Source: JBBRGK01 sp036741355
GTDB lineage: Bacteria > Chloroflexota > Dehalococcoidia > CAUJGQ01
DNA length: 14,880 nucleotides
Direction: 5' to 3'
NCBI GenBank assembly: GCA_036741355.1
Contig: DAINSK010000064.1
Location: 1-14,880, forward strand
Within the stretch, counting starts at the first letter, position 1, and the number at the start of each line of letters is the position of its first letter. Below the pieces are notes generated by a model. The model ran no database searches. It was not told where the DNA came from and saw nothing but the letters and a program-made list of their open reading frames with translations. Positions 1-7,706 of the stretch are shown here, one piece after another. A program made the position numbers and the translations under genes.

Positions 1-267
1 CTCAAGGCCGATCTGGCCGAACTAGAGGCGACGAGCAACGTTGCGGACATCAAGTCGCGCTTGCAAGAGTGGGTGCAGGGACGGGTGGGTGGGACCCCGA
101 TCTACCAGACCGTGGCAGTGGTCGGACCGGACCACGCCCGCGAGTATCGAGTTCAAGTGCAAATTGGCGACCGGGTACTTGGCGAAGGCCTGGGGCGGAA
201 CAAGCGGACGGCAGAACGCGCGGCCGCGGCAGAGGCCCTGACACGCCTGACAGATGACGCCGGCTAG
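1..267 (+). CDS. rnc: Ribonuclease III, C-terminal part (dsRNA-binding domain), 5' end cut off
   Basis: The reading frame is open from base 1 and ends at a TAG stop at 265-267, giving 88 residues. They match the C-terminal double-stranded RNA-binding domain of RNase III. A segment reading SRLQEWVQG (about residues 19-27) starts the domain, followed by the TPIYQ strand, the VGPDHAREYRVQVQIGD beta segment, and the closing helix with the basic patch NKRTAERAAAAEAL that contacts RNA. The catalytic NERLEFLGD-type domain lies upstream of the window. RNase III cuts double-stranded RNA during rRNA and mRNA maturation in the cytoplasm. It lies 53 bases before smc on the same strand, the usual rnc-smc neighbourhood. 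Family assignment is secure; only the completeness of the gene is unknown. Confidence 0.94.
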   Translation, partial: LKADLAELEATSNVADIKSRLQEWVQGRVGGTPIYQTVAVVGPDHAREYRVQVQIGDRVLGEGLGRNKRTAERAAAAEALTRLTDDAG

Positions 268-268
268 C

Positions 269-277
269 TGTTATGCT
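269..277 (+). promoter_or_regulatory. Candidate extended -10 promoter for smc
   Basis: TGTTATGCT is an extended -10 (TGN plus a TATNNT hexamer) just after the rnc stop. A CTGACA at 247-252 could serve as a -35, with a 19-base spacer that is slightly long. The -10 sits in a small inverted repeat, GTTAT-gct-ATAAC (270-282), and the alternative hexamer TATAAC lies at 277-282. Sequence resemblance only; smc could instead be read through from rnc. Confidence 0.35.
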
Positions 278-294
278 ATAACATCCCTGACGCA

Positions 295-315
295 GGGCCG
301 GTCCTGACCGGACCC
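295..315 (+). promoter_or_regulatory. GC-rich hairpin abutting the smc start codon
   Basis: The arms GGG-CCGGTC (295-303) and GACCGG-a-CCC (306-315) pair across a two-base CT spacer, with one bulged A at 312. They form a nine-pair GC-rich stem, less one or two pairs at the tip for a realistic loop. The stem ends five bases before the ATG at 321, and those five bases are GGGGG. No T-run follows, so it is not a standard intrinsic terminator. Its position suggests control of smc translation or of RNA processing, for example by RNase III encoded upstream. This role is inferred. Confidence 0.4.
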
Positions 316-320
316 GGGGG

Positions 321-3300
321 ATGCGGGTGTACCTGAAACGGATCGAGGTCCAGGGCTTCAAGAGCTTCGCCGGCAAAAGCTCGTTTGAGTTCGGACCCGG
401 TGTCACCGCGCTGGTCGGCCCGAATGGCAGCGGCAAGAGCAACCTGGCTGACGCGGTCCGCTGGGTGCTCGGCGAACAGAATCCGCGCGCACTGCGGTCC
501 CGTAAGGCCGACGAGATCATTTTCGCCGGCAGTCGCGGCCGTCCTGCCGCCGGTTTAGCCGAGGTGAGCATCGCGCTGGATAACACGGCGGGCTGGCTGC
601 CGATCGGCTTTGACGAAGTTGTGCTAACGCGACGGCTGCACCGCTCCGGTGACAGCGAGTACCTCGTCAACCGCGCGCGGGTGCGGCTGAAGGACATGGT
701 CGATCTACTTTCCCGCGCCCGGGTTGGGCAAAACAGCTACGCAATTATGGGCCAGGGACTGGTCGACCAGGTGCTGAACCTACCGCCCATCGAGCGTCGA
801 ACATTGATCGAGGAGGCCGCGGACGTTCGCCGACACCGAATCAAGATTCAGGACGCGGTCGATCGTCTTGGGGCGACGCGCGACAACCTCGATCGCGTGG
901 GGTTACTGGTCGGCGAGATCGCTCCGCGCCTGCAACAGTTGGAGTCCCAGGCGAAGCGCGCGGCGCAGTATAACGCCCTGACGCGCGAATTGGGTGAGAC
1001 GCTGCACGGTTTCTACGCGGTACAGTGGCGGGAGCGGACTGCCGCACTCGTCGACGCGCGTTCAGAGTACGAACGTCGGATGCAAGAGTTGGTGCGAGCG
1101 CAGTCCGATGCCGAAGGCATCGAATCAGACCTCGACGATGTCAGGACTGAGCTTCAACAACAGCGCGAGGCGGCCGGCGCTGGGGAATCGGCGCTACGCG
1201 ACCTCGACGACGCGCGGCGACGCATCGAACAGCAATTACAGCTGATGGAAGAACGCAAGCGCGTGCTCGTTACGCGGATCTCCGAGATCGCGGACGACCT
1301 CGCGATACTTACTGACGAGCGTGAAGAACTGCTGTCGGGGGCGTTGGAGGAGTCGGCCCTTACTGGGGACGAAGAGCTGCTCGATGACACCGTCGCCGAA
1401 CGCCGCCGAGAGCTCACTACAGCCGAATCCGACCTGGCAGTTCAGCGGCGGCGGCTCGCGGAAGCGGAGGACCTGCTGCGAGCTTCCCGCGGTCAGGCCG
1501 GCGCCGTTGAAGACAGCCTCACGAGGGTTCAGCGGTCGCTGCGCCAGTTCGATCGGGAACGCGAGGATAACGCCGGCCGCCGCAACCAGATGCTGGCTCG
1601 GCTGCGCAAGCACGGCGGCGACGCGCTCCGGTTGATCACAGACCAGCGGCGGTTTGCAGCCGAACTGGCAGCGCGGCAGGTTGAACAGGGAACGACCCGA
1701 CGCCAGGCGCAACTCGCGCGCGAGGCGACCGAGCGTGCCGACGCGGACCTTGCCGGACTAGCACACCAGCTTGATGCGGCGCGGTCGCGGCTGGAGCTTC
1801 TGGCACGCTTGCGCGACGAGCACCGCAACAGCGATGGCGCCTTGCGCGCTTTGGTTCATGCAGCCCAACGCGTCGGACCGGAGACGCCCCCACGTCTGGT
1901 TGCCGTGCTCTCGCAGGTCATCCGCGTTCAAAAGGGTCTCGAAACGGCGATCGAAGCGGCACTCGGCGAACAGCTGTCGGCGATCGTCGTGCCTGAGACG
2001 TTGGACGCCCAGGCCGCGCTTGCCGTGCTCGAAGAGAGCCGCGCCGGGAGGGCCACGTTTGTACCCATGTCCGAACTGAAGGCGTCGCACGCCTTGAACC
2101 TGACCAGCGAGCGTGGAGTGCTCGGCGTCGCGTCGCGGTTCATCAAGTGCGACGCGCGCTACCGGGAGCTCATCGACACGCTGCTCGGTCGTGTGATCGT
2201 CGTCGACGACATCCGCGCCGGACAGGCGATGCTGCGGCGCGGCCTCGGCACCGCGGTTACGCTGGACGGAACCGTGCTGCGACCAACGGGGATCATCACC
2301 GGGGGGCCAGCGGGGTCAGCCGGTCTCGTGCTCGAATTCGAGCGTGACTTGGAGGAATTGCCCGGGCAGGTCGAGGAATTACGGGAAGCGCACGCAGCCC
2401 GCAAGCAAGATGCCGAACGCATGCGCGAAGCGATGCGTATCGCCGAGGCGCGACTGCGAGACGGCGAGAGCCGGATCGAAACCCTGCAATCTGCCCTTCG
2501 ACGGCTCGAGGGCGAGGCAGGAATGGTCACGGGGGCGATCGCGGGATTGCAGGGTGAGGCGGCGATCTTGCGCGGCAACGGCGCGGCCTTTGCTGACCGG
2601 ACGGCGGAACTGAATCGCGAGCTTGCAGAAGCAGAAGAGGAGCGACGCAGACTGTCGCTGGGGGTGCGATCGGCGCAGTTGGGCGTGGAAGCCGCACGAC
2701 GCGAAGTCGAAGGCCTCGCAGTGCCCGTGGAAGAGCTGCGCAACAGTTTGGCCGTGGTAACCGGGGCTCGCCAGGCATTGGAGCAGCAGCGGACGGCGCT
2801 GGCGCGGATGATCGAAGGGCGCCGGACAACGCTGGAACGAACTGAGCGCACGATGGCCACGCGCGAAGCGGAGCTCGCTAATCGCAGGATTGAGCTCGAA
2901 CAGATCGTCCAGCAGCAAGGTCAGGCCCGCGACCAACTAGCGTCGTGGACTGACACCCTGTCGGAGCAACGAGCCATTCTCCAGCCAATCCGCGAACGCG
3001 TAACTGTACTATCTCGCCGCGAACGCGAACTATTCGAGCGGTTCACCCACGGCCGCACGGAGTTGTTGGCTTTTGAACGGGCGTCGATGGAGGCCGAAGC
3101 CGCGGTGAATCGGCGGGCGCAGGCGATCGATCGCCTGCGCGAGGAGATGGAGGCGGACGAAATAGAGAGCCCCGACGAGCTTTCCTCCGCCGAAGCAGGG
3201 CTCGAAATGGTCGCCGCGAGGGCCTTCGGCGGGGATCCCACCCGCGTCGATCAGGCAACGACCGGGGTCGGCGAGGACCGGATCGATCCGTCCTCATTGC

Positions 3301-3950
3301 AGTCGCGAGTGCGCTCGCTGCGGGGGAGCATCCGCGGTCTCGGCCCGATCAACGCCCAGGCGGAGGCCGACTACGACGAGGCCCGCGAGCGTCACGATTT
3401 TCTCACGTCGCAGGTGCAGGACCTGGAGCAGGCCGAAGCCTCGTTGCAAGAGGCGCTCGAAGAGTTGCGCCGTGTCGTGAGGGATCGCTTTCGGGAGACC
3501 TTCCACGCGGTGAACGCGGACTTTGCCAGGTACTTCAAGACGTTCTTTGGCGGCGGCACCGCCCGGCTTGCGCTGACTGAGCCGGAGGACTACGGAGAAA
3601 GCGGCGTGGACATCCTGGCGCAGCCTCCGGGCAAACGCCAGCAACACCTGCAACTGCTCAGCGGCGGCGAACGCTCGATGACCGCGGTCGCCCTGCTGTT
3701 CGCGCTCCTGGAAACCAACCCGGCGCCGTTCTGTGTGCTCGATGAGGTCGATGCCGCGCTCGACGAGGCAAATGTCAGCCGCTTCGGCGACGCCCTTGGT
3801 GAACTGGCAAGGAGAACACAGTTCATCTTGATTACGCACAATCGCAGCACGATCCAGGCCGCCCAATCCATCTATGGCATTTCAATGGGCACCGACGGGG
3901 TTTCCACGGTATTGTCGCTTCGCCTGGAGGATCTTCCGGTAGGCGCCTAA
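321..3950 (+). CDS. smc: Chromosome partition/condensation protein SMC
   Basis: This 1209-residue protein has the full SMC architecture and a length near the family norm (about 1180). The N-terminal head has VQGFKSFAG and the Walker A loop GPNGSGKS (residues 33-40), then LGEQNPRALR and the QNSYAIMGQG motif. A coiled coil leads to the hinge (about 515-675, ending in the TGIITGGPAGS glycine motif). A second coil returns to the C-terminal head, with the GLGPINAQAEADY motif, the signature LSGGE (1113-1117), Walker B with D1141-E1142, the D-loop, and ITHN. Dimers of this ATPase, with ScpA and ScpB (not in this window), load on DNA and extrude loops to compact and segregate chromosomes. The ATG is fixed by the conserved start (MxxYLKRIEVQGFKSFAG). 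No normally spaced SD is visible, only GGGGG touching the ATG. A charged, probably flexible stretch (about 945-995) separates the returning coil from the head. Confidence 0.98.
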   Translation: MRVYLKRIEVQGFKSFAGKSSFEFGPGVTALVGPNGSGKSNLADAVRWVLGEQNPRALRSRKADEIIFAGSRGRPAAGLAEVSIALDNTAGWLPIGFDEVVLTRRLHRSGDSEYLVNRARVRLKDMVDLLSRARVGQNSYAIMGQGLVDQVLNLPPIERRTLIEEAADVRRHRIKIQDAVDRLGATRDNLDRVGLLVGEIAPRLQQLESQAKRAAQYNALTRELGETLHGFYAVQWRERTAALVDARSEYERRMQELVRAQSDAEGIESDLDDVRTELQQQREAAGAGESALRDLDDARRRIEQQLQLMEERKRVLVTRISEIADDLAILTDEREELLSGALEESALTGDEELLDDTVAERRRELTTAESDLAVQRRRLAEAEDLLRASRGQAGAVEDSLTRVQRSLRQFDREREDNAGRRNQMLARLRKHGGDALRLITDQRRFAAELAARQVEQGTTRRQAQLAREATERADADLAGLAHQLDAARSRLELLARLRDEHRNSDGALRALVHAAQRVGPETPPRLVAVLSQVIRVQKGLETAIEAALGEQLSAIVVPETLDAQAALAVLEESRAGRATFVPMSELKASHALNLTSERGVLGVASRFIKCDARYRELIDTLLGRVIVVDDIRAGQAMLRRGLGTAVTLDGTVLRPTGIITGGPAGSAGLVLEFERDLEELPGQVEELREAHAARKQDAERMREAMRIAEARLRDGESRIETLQSALRRLEGEAGMVTGAIAGLQGEAAILRGNGAAFADRTAELNRELAEAEEERRRLSLGVRSAQLGVEAARREVEGLAVPVEELRNSLAVVTGARQALEQQRTALARMIEGRRTTLERTERTMATREAELANRRIELEQIVQQQGQARDQLASWTDTLSEQRAILQPIRERVTVLSRRERELFERFTHGRTELLAFERASMEAEAAVNRRAQAIDRLREEMEADEIESPDELSSAEAGLEMVAARAFGGDPTRVDQATTGVGEDRIDPSSLQSRVRSLRGSIRGLGPINAQAEADYDEARERHDFLTSQVQDLEQAEASLQEALEELRRVVRDRFRETFHAVNADFARYFKTFFGGGTARLALTEPEDYGESGVDILAQPPGKRQQHLQLLSGGERSMTAVALLFALLETNPAPFCVLDEVDAALDEANVSRFGDALGELARRTQFILITHNRSTIQAAQSIYGISMGTDGVSTVLSLRLEDLPVGA

Positions 3951-3999
3951 CCCGATATCGCGGGCACACCTCCCGGCCTTGTTGCAAGTCGGAAGCCGT

Positions 4000-4008
4000 T
4001 GATATGAT
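4000..4008 (+). promoter_or_regulatory. Candidate extended -10 promoter for ftsY and the genes behind it
   Basis: TGATATGAT is an extended -10 with a TATGAT hexamer at 4003-4008. A TTGTTG at 3979-3984 gives an 18-base spacer; TTGCAA at 3982-3987 would give 15. Initiation about seven bases downstream would leave a leader of roughly 55 bases before the CTG start at 4071. Since only nine bases separate ftsY from the next gene and the following junctions overlap, this promoter may drive ftsY plus the three membrane-protein genes (inference). Confidence 0.45.
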
Positions 4009-4059
4009 CCCCGAAACGGTCCGTACGGCCCTGCGCAGCTCAGGCAAATATTGGCGACC

Positions 4060-4063
4060 GAGG
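4060..4063 (+). promoter_or_regulatory. Shine-Dalgarno site pointing to a CTG start for ftsY
   Basis: GAGG at 4060-4063 is followed by seven bases and then CTG at 4071, normal SD spacing. The frame contains no ATG, GTG or TTG between the TGA at 4005-4007 and the GTG at 4230. By contrast the best SD-like string before GTG 4230 (GGAG at 4214-4217) is 12 bases away. Confidence 0.5.
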
Positions 4064-4070
4064 CACTCCC

Positions 4071-5231
4071 CTGTTCAAGCTTTTTCGCCGCAAGCAGAAC
4101 GAAAATGAAGATGGCACGGGCAACGACACTGTTGTCGGCGAAGGCGCAGACGTCACTGAATGCAGCCGAACCGGCATCGCGGTCGCCGAGCTTGCGGACG
4201 CTGACGCCGAGCCGGAGACGGCCGGCCTGGTGATCGATGGTCTCGACGGCGTCGAGCCCGAGCCGGTAGAACCCGAAGAAGGTCCCGCGTTCGACGAAGC
4301 GGTCGACGAGCGAACCGAGCAGGCGCTCGGACGCACCAAGCGCGGATTCTTCCAGCGGATGGTCGGCGTATTCGAACGCTCCCAGATCGACGACGACCTA
4401 TGGGACGAGCTCGAGGAGATTCTGATCGGCGCCGACACGGGGGTCGAAACGACGGAGATGATACTCGACGAGGTGCGAAGCCGGGTCCGCAAAGAGGGCT
4501 TGAAGCAGCCCGAAGAGGTGCGAGAAGCGCTCCGCGATCAGCTCATCGCGCTACTGGAGTCGGTTGACGGCAAGGGACAGCTCTGGGGTGACCAGAGCGA
4601 TGATGATCGGTCGTTCTCGCCCGCGGTTATCCTCGTGGTCGGCGTCAACGGTGCAGGAAAGACGACCAGCATTGCGAAGTTGGCTCGCGCCTTCCGCAGG
4701 GATGGCGAGCGCGTCGTTCTTGCCGCCGCAGACACGTTCCGCGCCGCCGCAATCGAGCAGCTCAAACTCTGGGGAGACCGGGTAGGCGCAACGGTTATCG
4801 CACACCAGCAGGGGCAGGACGCCTCTGCCGTCGTTTTCGATGCAATGGCAGCGGCGAAGAAGCGGGCCGCCGACGTCGTCCTGATCGATACCGCGGGCCG
4901 CCTGCATACCAAGTCAAACCTTATGGAAGAGCTGAAAAAGATCAACCGCATTGTCCAGCGAAGCGACGATACTGCGCCCCACGAGGTCTTACTCGTGATC
5001 GATGCGGTTACCGGCCAGAATGGACTGCTGCAGGCAAAGTCGTTCGCCGAAGCCGTCGGCGTCACGTCGATCTTCCTGACCAAGCTGGACGGAACGGCCA
5101 AAGGCGGTATCGTCTTCTCAATCGCCGACCAGTTGCGGATCCCCGTGCGCTTCATTGGCACCGGTGAAAGGGCCGACGATATGGCGCCGTTCGACGCCGA
5201 AAGCTTCGTCGACGCGCTCTTCTCCGAATAG
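4071..5231 (+). CDS. ftsY: Signal recognition particle receptor FtsY (probable CTG start; GTG 4230 is the fallback)
   Basis: FtsY is the membrane-associated GTPase that receives SRP-ribosome complexes and hands nascent membrane proteins to the Sec translocon. The NG domain is complete. Numbered from GTG 4230, the N-domain helices run from about 28 to 110, the P-loop GVNGAGKTT lies at 138-146, DTAGR (G3) at 220-224, and TKLDGTAKGG (G4 and closing loop) at 284-293. It ends with the usual ADDMAPFDAESFVDALF tail. The frame stays open upstream of 4230. From CTG 4071 it adds 53 residues beginning LFKLFRRKQ, a basic, hydrophobic patch like the lipid-binding N-terminus of FtsY, followed by an acidic A-domain-like stretch. 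Its codon third positions are GC-rich like the rest of the gene. I therefore place the start at CTG 4071 (386 residues); a GTG 4230 start would give 333. The gene identity is certain, the start less so. Confidence 0.93.
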   Translation: MFKLFRRKQNENEDGTGNDTVVGEGADVTECSRTGIAVAELADADAEPETAGLVIDGLDGVEPEPVEPEEGPAFDEAVDERTEQALGRTKRGFFQRMVGVFERSQIDDDLWDELEEILIGADTGVETTEMILDEVRSRVRKEGLKQPEEVREALRDQLIALLESVDGKGQLWGDQSDDDRSFSPAVILVVGVNGAGKTTSIAKLARAFRRDGERVVLAAADTFRAAAIEQLKLWGDRVGATVIAHQQGQDASAVVFDAMAAAKKRAADVVLIDTAGRLHTKSNLMEELKKINRIVQRSDDTAPHEVLLVIDAVTGQNGLLQAKSFAEAVGVTSIFLTKLDGTAKGGIVFSIADQLRIPVRFIGTGERADDMAPFDAESFVDALFSE

Positions 5232-5234
5232 GTG
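5230..5234 (+). promoter_or_regulatory. Shine-Dalgarno site for the DUF2298 gene, overlapping the ftsY stop
   Basis: AGGTG starts inside the TAG stop of ftsY and lies six bases before the ATG at 5241. Ribosomes finishing ftsY would therefore sit on the next initiation site, favouring translational coupling. Confidence 0.5.
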
Positions 5235-5240
5235 CTGTAG

Positions 5241-7706
5241 ATGGCGTACCTGGTTCGCTGGTGGCTGGCCTCGGAAATCATCGGCTTGGTCACGTTGCCG
5301 CTCACATTTCGTATCTTTCGTCGTCTGCCAGACCGCGGGTATACGTTCTCGCGCATTATCGGCCTGCTGCTGGCCGGCTATGTGCTGTGGATCGGCGGAA
5401 CGGCGGGCGTCTTGCCCTTTTCGGCGGGTTCAGTCGTCGCCGTCGTTTTGGTATTCGGGATCGTCGGCGCCTGGCTGTTCGCGCGCGACCGCGGTGAGAT
5501 AGCCGACTGGTTGCGAGCTTCGAAACGCTACGTGGTCGTAGCCGAGGCTGTTTTCCTCGGCGCCATGCTTGCGATCGCATTCCTTCGGTCCTATCAGCCG
5601 GATATCGCCAACACTGAGAAGCCGTTTGAGTACGCCAATTACCAGGCGGTCAACCGTAGCGTGTATTTCGCACCGTCCGACCCATGGTTTGCCGGCAAGC
5701 CGATGCCTTACTACTACCTCGGTTACGAGATCGGCGATAGCGTGGCAAAGGTCACGGGTACGCCATCTAACTACGCTTTCAACCTGGCGCTGGTTCTGGT
5801 CGGCGGCATGGCGGCGCTGGCGGCGTTTGGGGTGGCAGCTACGGCCGCGGTCCTGCTTCGCACGTCCGGAACCGCCCGTGACACATGGCCGATCGTCGCC
5901 GGGCTGTTCGCCGTACTTCTGCTCATGGTGATCGGCAATCTGGAAGGTTGGTTTGAGCTTGCCGCCGTGCATGGTTGGAACCCGCAATGGGTCTACCAGC
6001 ATCTCGACGTCTCGACCTACGGCGGACTGCTGCCTCGGCACAGCTCCCACTGGTGGCCGGACGAGTCGTTCTATGCAGCCGGCTGGCGGGCGACCCGCCT
6101 GGGCTCGACGTGGAACTTCCTTGAGTTCCCATTTTTCAGCTTTCTGCTCGGCGATGTTCACCCACACGTGCTCGCCCTGCCGTTCAAACTGCTCTGTGCC
6201 GGGCTGGCGCTCGCCGTGTTGACCGCCACCCACCTGCCACACCCCGGCGTTTGGCGCGACGGGTTATCAGTGCGAGAGCAGCTACTGGATCGCCGGCTCC
6301 GGCTCCTCGATCTCCGGCGCTGGCAGTGGAGCGGCTGGCTGGTATGGGCAGCCGCAGCGCTTGCGGCCGGATCGTTGATCGCGATCCATACCTGGGATTA
6401 CCCACCTTTCCTGCTGCTCATCGGCGCGATGGTCGTCGCGCGGGCGGCGATATCGGAAGAACGCGACTGGATCGGCGCCGGTGCGTGCGCTGCCGGGCTG
6501 GCCATTCTGTCGCTGTTGTTCATGCTGCCGTTCTTCGCGAGCACTGGCCATGGCGGGATCCAGGGCATTTCGGCAACCGAAGTGGCGTTTCGAAGCCCCG
6601 CCGTCGAGCCGGAAGGCGCCTACCTGCCTTTCCAACACCTTCTGATATTCTGGCTGCCGCTAATGTTCCCAACCGCCATTTTCGTCGCCTGGTGCCTCGC
6701 GCAGCGCGGCTGGCGACCGGTGCGCGAGTACGGGGCCACGATGATCACCCTCGTGTCGGTGCTGGCGCTGGCCTGGGGAGTGACGATCCTGGGCTCACAC
6801 GGCGGATCTGGGCTGAGGCAAGAGCTGCAGACCCGGGGCTGGGGGTGGCTATCCGTGCTCACGCTCGGTGCCCTGTTAGCGGCGACGTTGACAGCGTTGG
6901 CAGGAGAGCTGTTCGACCGCGATGACATCGGCGGTAGGCAGGGAAGACTCTTCCTGCTCTCGGCGGCCGCCATAGCGGTGCTACTGGTCTACGGACCGGA
7001 GCTATTCATGATCAAAGACGCCAGCGGCACGCGCGCGAACAGCACGTTCAAGCTCTGGTATTCATCGTGGACGCTGCTCAGCGTCGTCGGTGGAGCCGGC
7101 GGGCTGTACGCTTTATGGCAGCACGGCCCCGCGCGATTCCCGGCAATTGCCTGGCGAACCGCCGGTGCCGCTGTTGGCGCGGTGATACTCGTCGGGGCTC
7201 TCGCCTATCCGCTCTACGCGAGCTTCAACCGCACCAACGGCTTCACGGGCCCGCAGACGCTGGACGGGCTCGCCGGCCTGCGCGAGAGCGATCCCGACGA
7301 ATACAACGCTTCCGCGTGGTTGAACAACAACGTTCCACAAGTAGTGACGATCCTTGAAGCGGCCGGGCCCTCGTATGGACAGCCCGGCCGTGTCTCGTCC
7401 CGCACAGGGCTGCCGACCGTCGTCGATTGGGGATTCCACCAGGAGCAGCAGGGCATACCGACCGAGGAAGTGAACCAGCGGCAAAACGACGTGCAACTGA
7501 TGTATACGACCCCTGATCAGGCAGTCGCATTCCCGCTGGTGGTGAAGTACGGGATCAAATATGTGGTCGTCGGGAAGCCGGAACTGCAGCAGTACGGATC
7601 GCAGGGGTTCGCGAAGTTCGCGGCTATGGGAACACCCGTGTTCCAGAGCCCGACCGTCACGATCTACCGCATCGGCTCGCCGCCACTCGTGGCGGTCGCT
7701 CCATGA
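5241..7706 (+). CDS. DUF2298 polytopic membrane protein, Chlor_Arch_YYY family (TIGR03662-like)
   Basis: This 821-residue protein is very hydrophobic, with a dozen or more probable membrane helices. It opens with LRIFRRLPDRGY-type family sequence (LPDRGYTFSRIIGLLLAGY). It carries the signature segment VNRS...DPWFAGKPMPYYYLGYE, with the tyrosine triplet at 157-159. The later loop GSTWNFLEFPFFSFLLGDVHPH and the C-terminal extracytoplasmic part (LDGLAGLRESDPDEYNASAWLNNN, then SSRTGLPTVVDW at about 719-730) also fit the family. The function is not established biochemically. The family co-occurs with TIGR03663/Agl23 proteins and is suspected to act on glycans or polyprenyl-linked sugars at the outer membrane face. 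The ATG follows ftsY by nine bases, and the stop overlaps the next gene by ATGA. One oddity: where relatives usually have a GWxxHExQWR-like motif, this protein reads DWGFHQEQQG (729-738). Confidence 0.93.
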   Translation: MAYLVRWWLASEIIGLVTLPLTFRIFRRLPDRGYTFSRIIGLLLAGYVLWIGGTAGVLPFSAGSVVAVVLVFGIVGAWLFARDRGEIADWLRASKRYVVVAEAVFLGAMLAIAFLRSYQPDIANTEKPFEYANYQAVNRSVYFAPSDPWFAGKPMPYYYLGYEIGDSVAKVTGTPSNYAFNLALVLVGGMAALAAFGVAATAAVLLRTSGTARDTWPIVAGLFAVLLLMVIGNLEGWFELAAVHGWNPQWVYQHLDVSTYGGLLPRHSSHWWPDESFYAAGWRATRLGSTWNFLEFPFFSFLLGDVHPHVLALPFKLLCAGLALAVLTATHLPHPGVWRDGLSVREQLLDRRLRLLDLRRWQWSGWLVWAAAALAAGSLIAIHTWDYPPFLLLIGAMVVARAAISEERDWIGAGACAAGLAILSLLFMLPFFASTGHGGIQGISATEVAFRSPAVEPEGAYLPFQHLLIFWLPLMFPTAIFVAWCLAQRGWRPVREYGATMITLVSVLALAWGVTILGSHGGSGLRQELQTRGWGWLSVLTLGALLAATLTALAGELFDRDDIGGRQGRLFLLSAAAIAVLLVYGPELFMIKDASGTRANSTFKLWYSSWTLLSVVGGAGGLYALWQHGPARFPAIAWRTAGAAVGAVILVGALAYPLYASFNRTNGFTGPQTLDGLAGLRESDPDEYNASAWLNNNVPQVVTILEAAGPSYGQPGRVSSRTGLPTVVDWGFHQEQQGIPTEEVNQRQNDVQLMYTTPDQAVAFPLVVKYGIKYVVVGKPELQQYGSQGFAKFAAMGTPVFQSPTVTIYRIGSPPLVAVAP

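Noticed and set aside
50..697. 215-codon open frame on the minus strand across the rnc-smc junction
   Set aside because: It lies antisense to secure rnc and smc coding sequence, is rich in Arg/Ser/Pro as expected of a GC-rich shadow frame, and shows no recognisable domain.
3951..3975. Possible terminator after smc (CCCG/CGGG and CGGG/CCCG pairs)
   Set aside because: Arms of only four bases, competing pairings and no T-run; not convincing.
4051..4233. 60-codon + strand frame starting TTG before ftsY
   Set aside because: It overlaps the well-supported upstream extension of ftsY in another frame, and its product is a low-complexity Ala/Ser/Arg string without a motif.
4538..5356. 272-codon minus-strand frame opposite ftsY
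   Set aside because: Antisense shadow of the conserved FtsY GTPase domain; Ser/Thr/Arg-rich with no family resemblance.
5430..6242. 270-codon minus-strand frame opposite the DUF2298 gene
   Set aside because: Shadow of a conserved membrane-protein gene; no domain or SD supports it.
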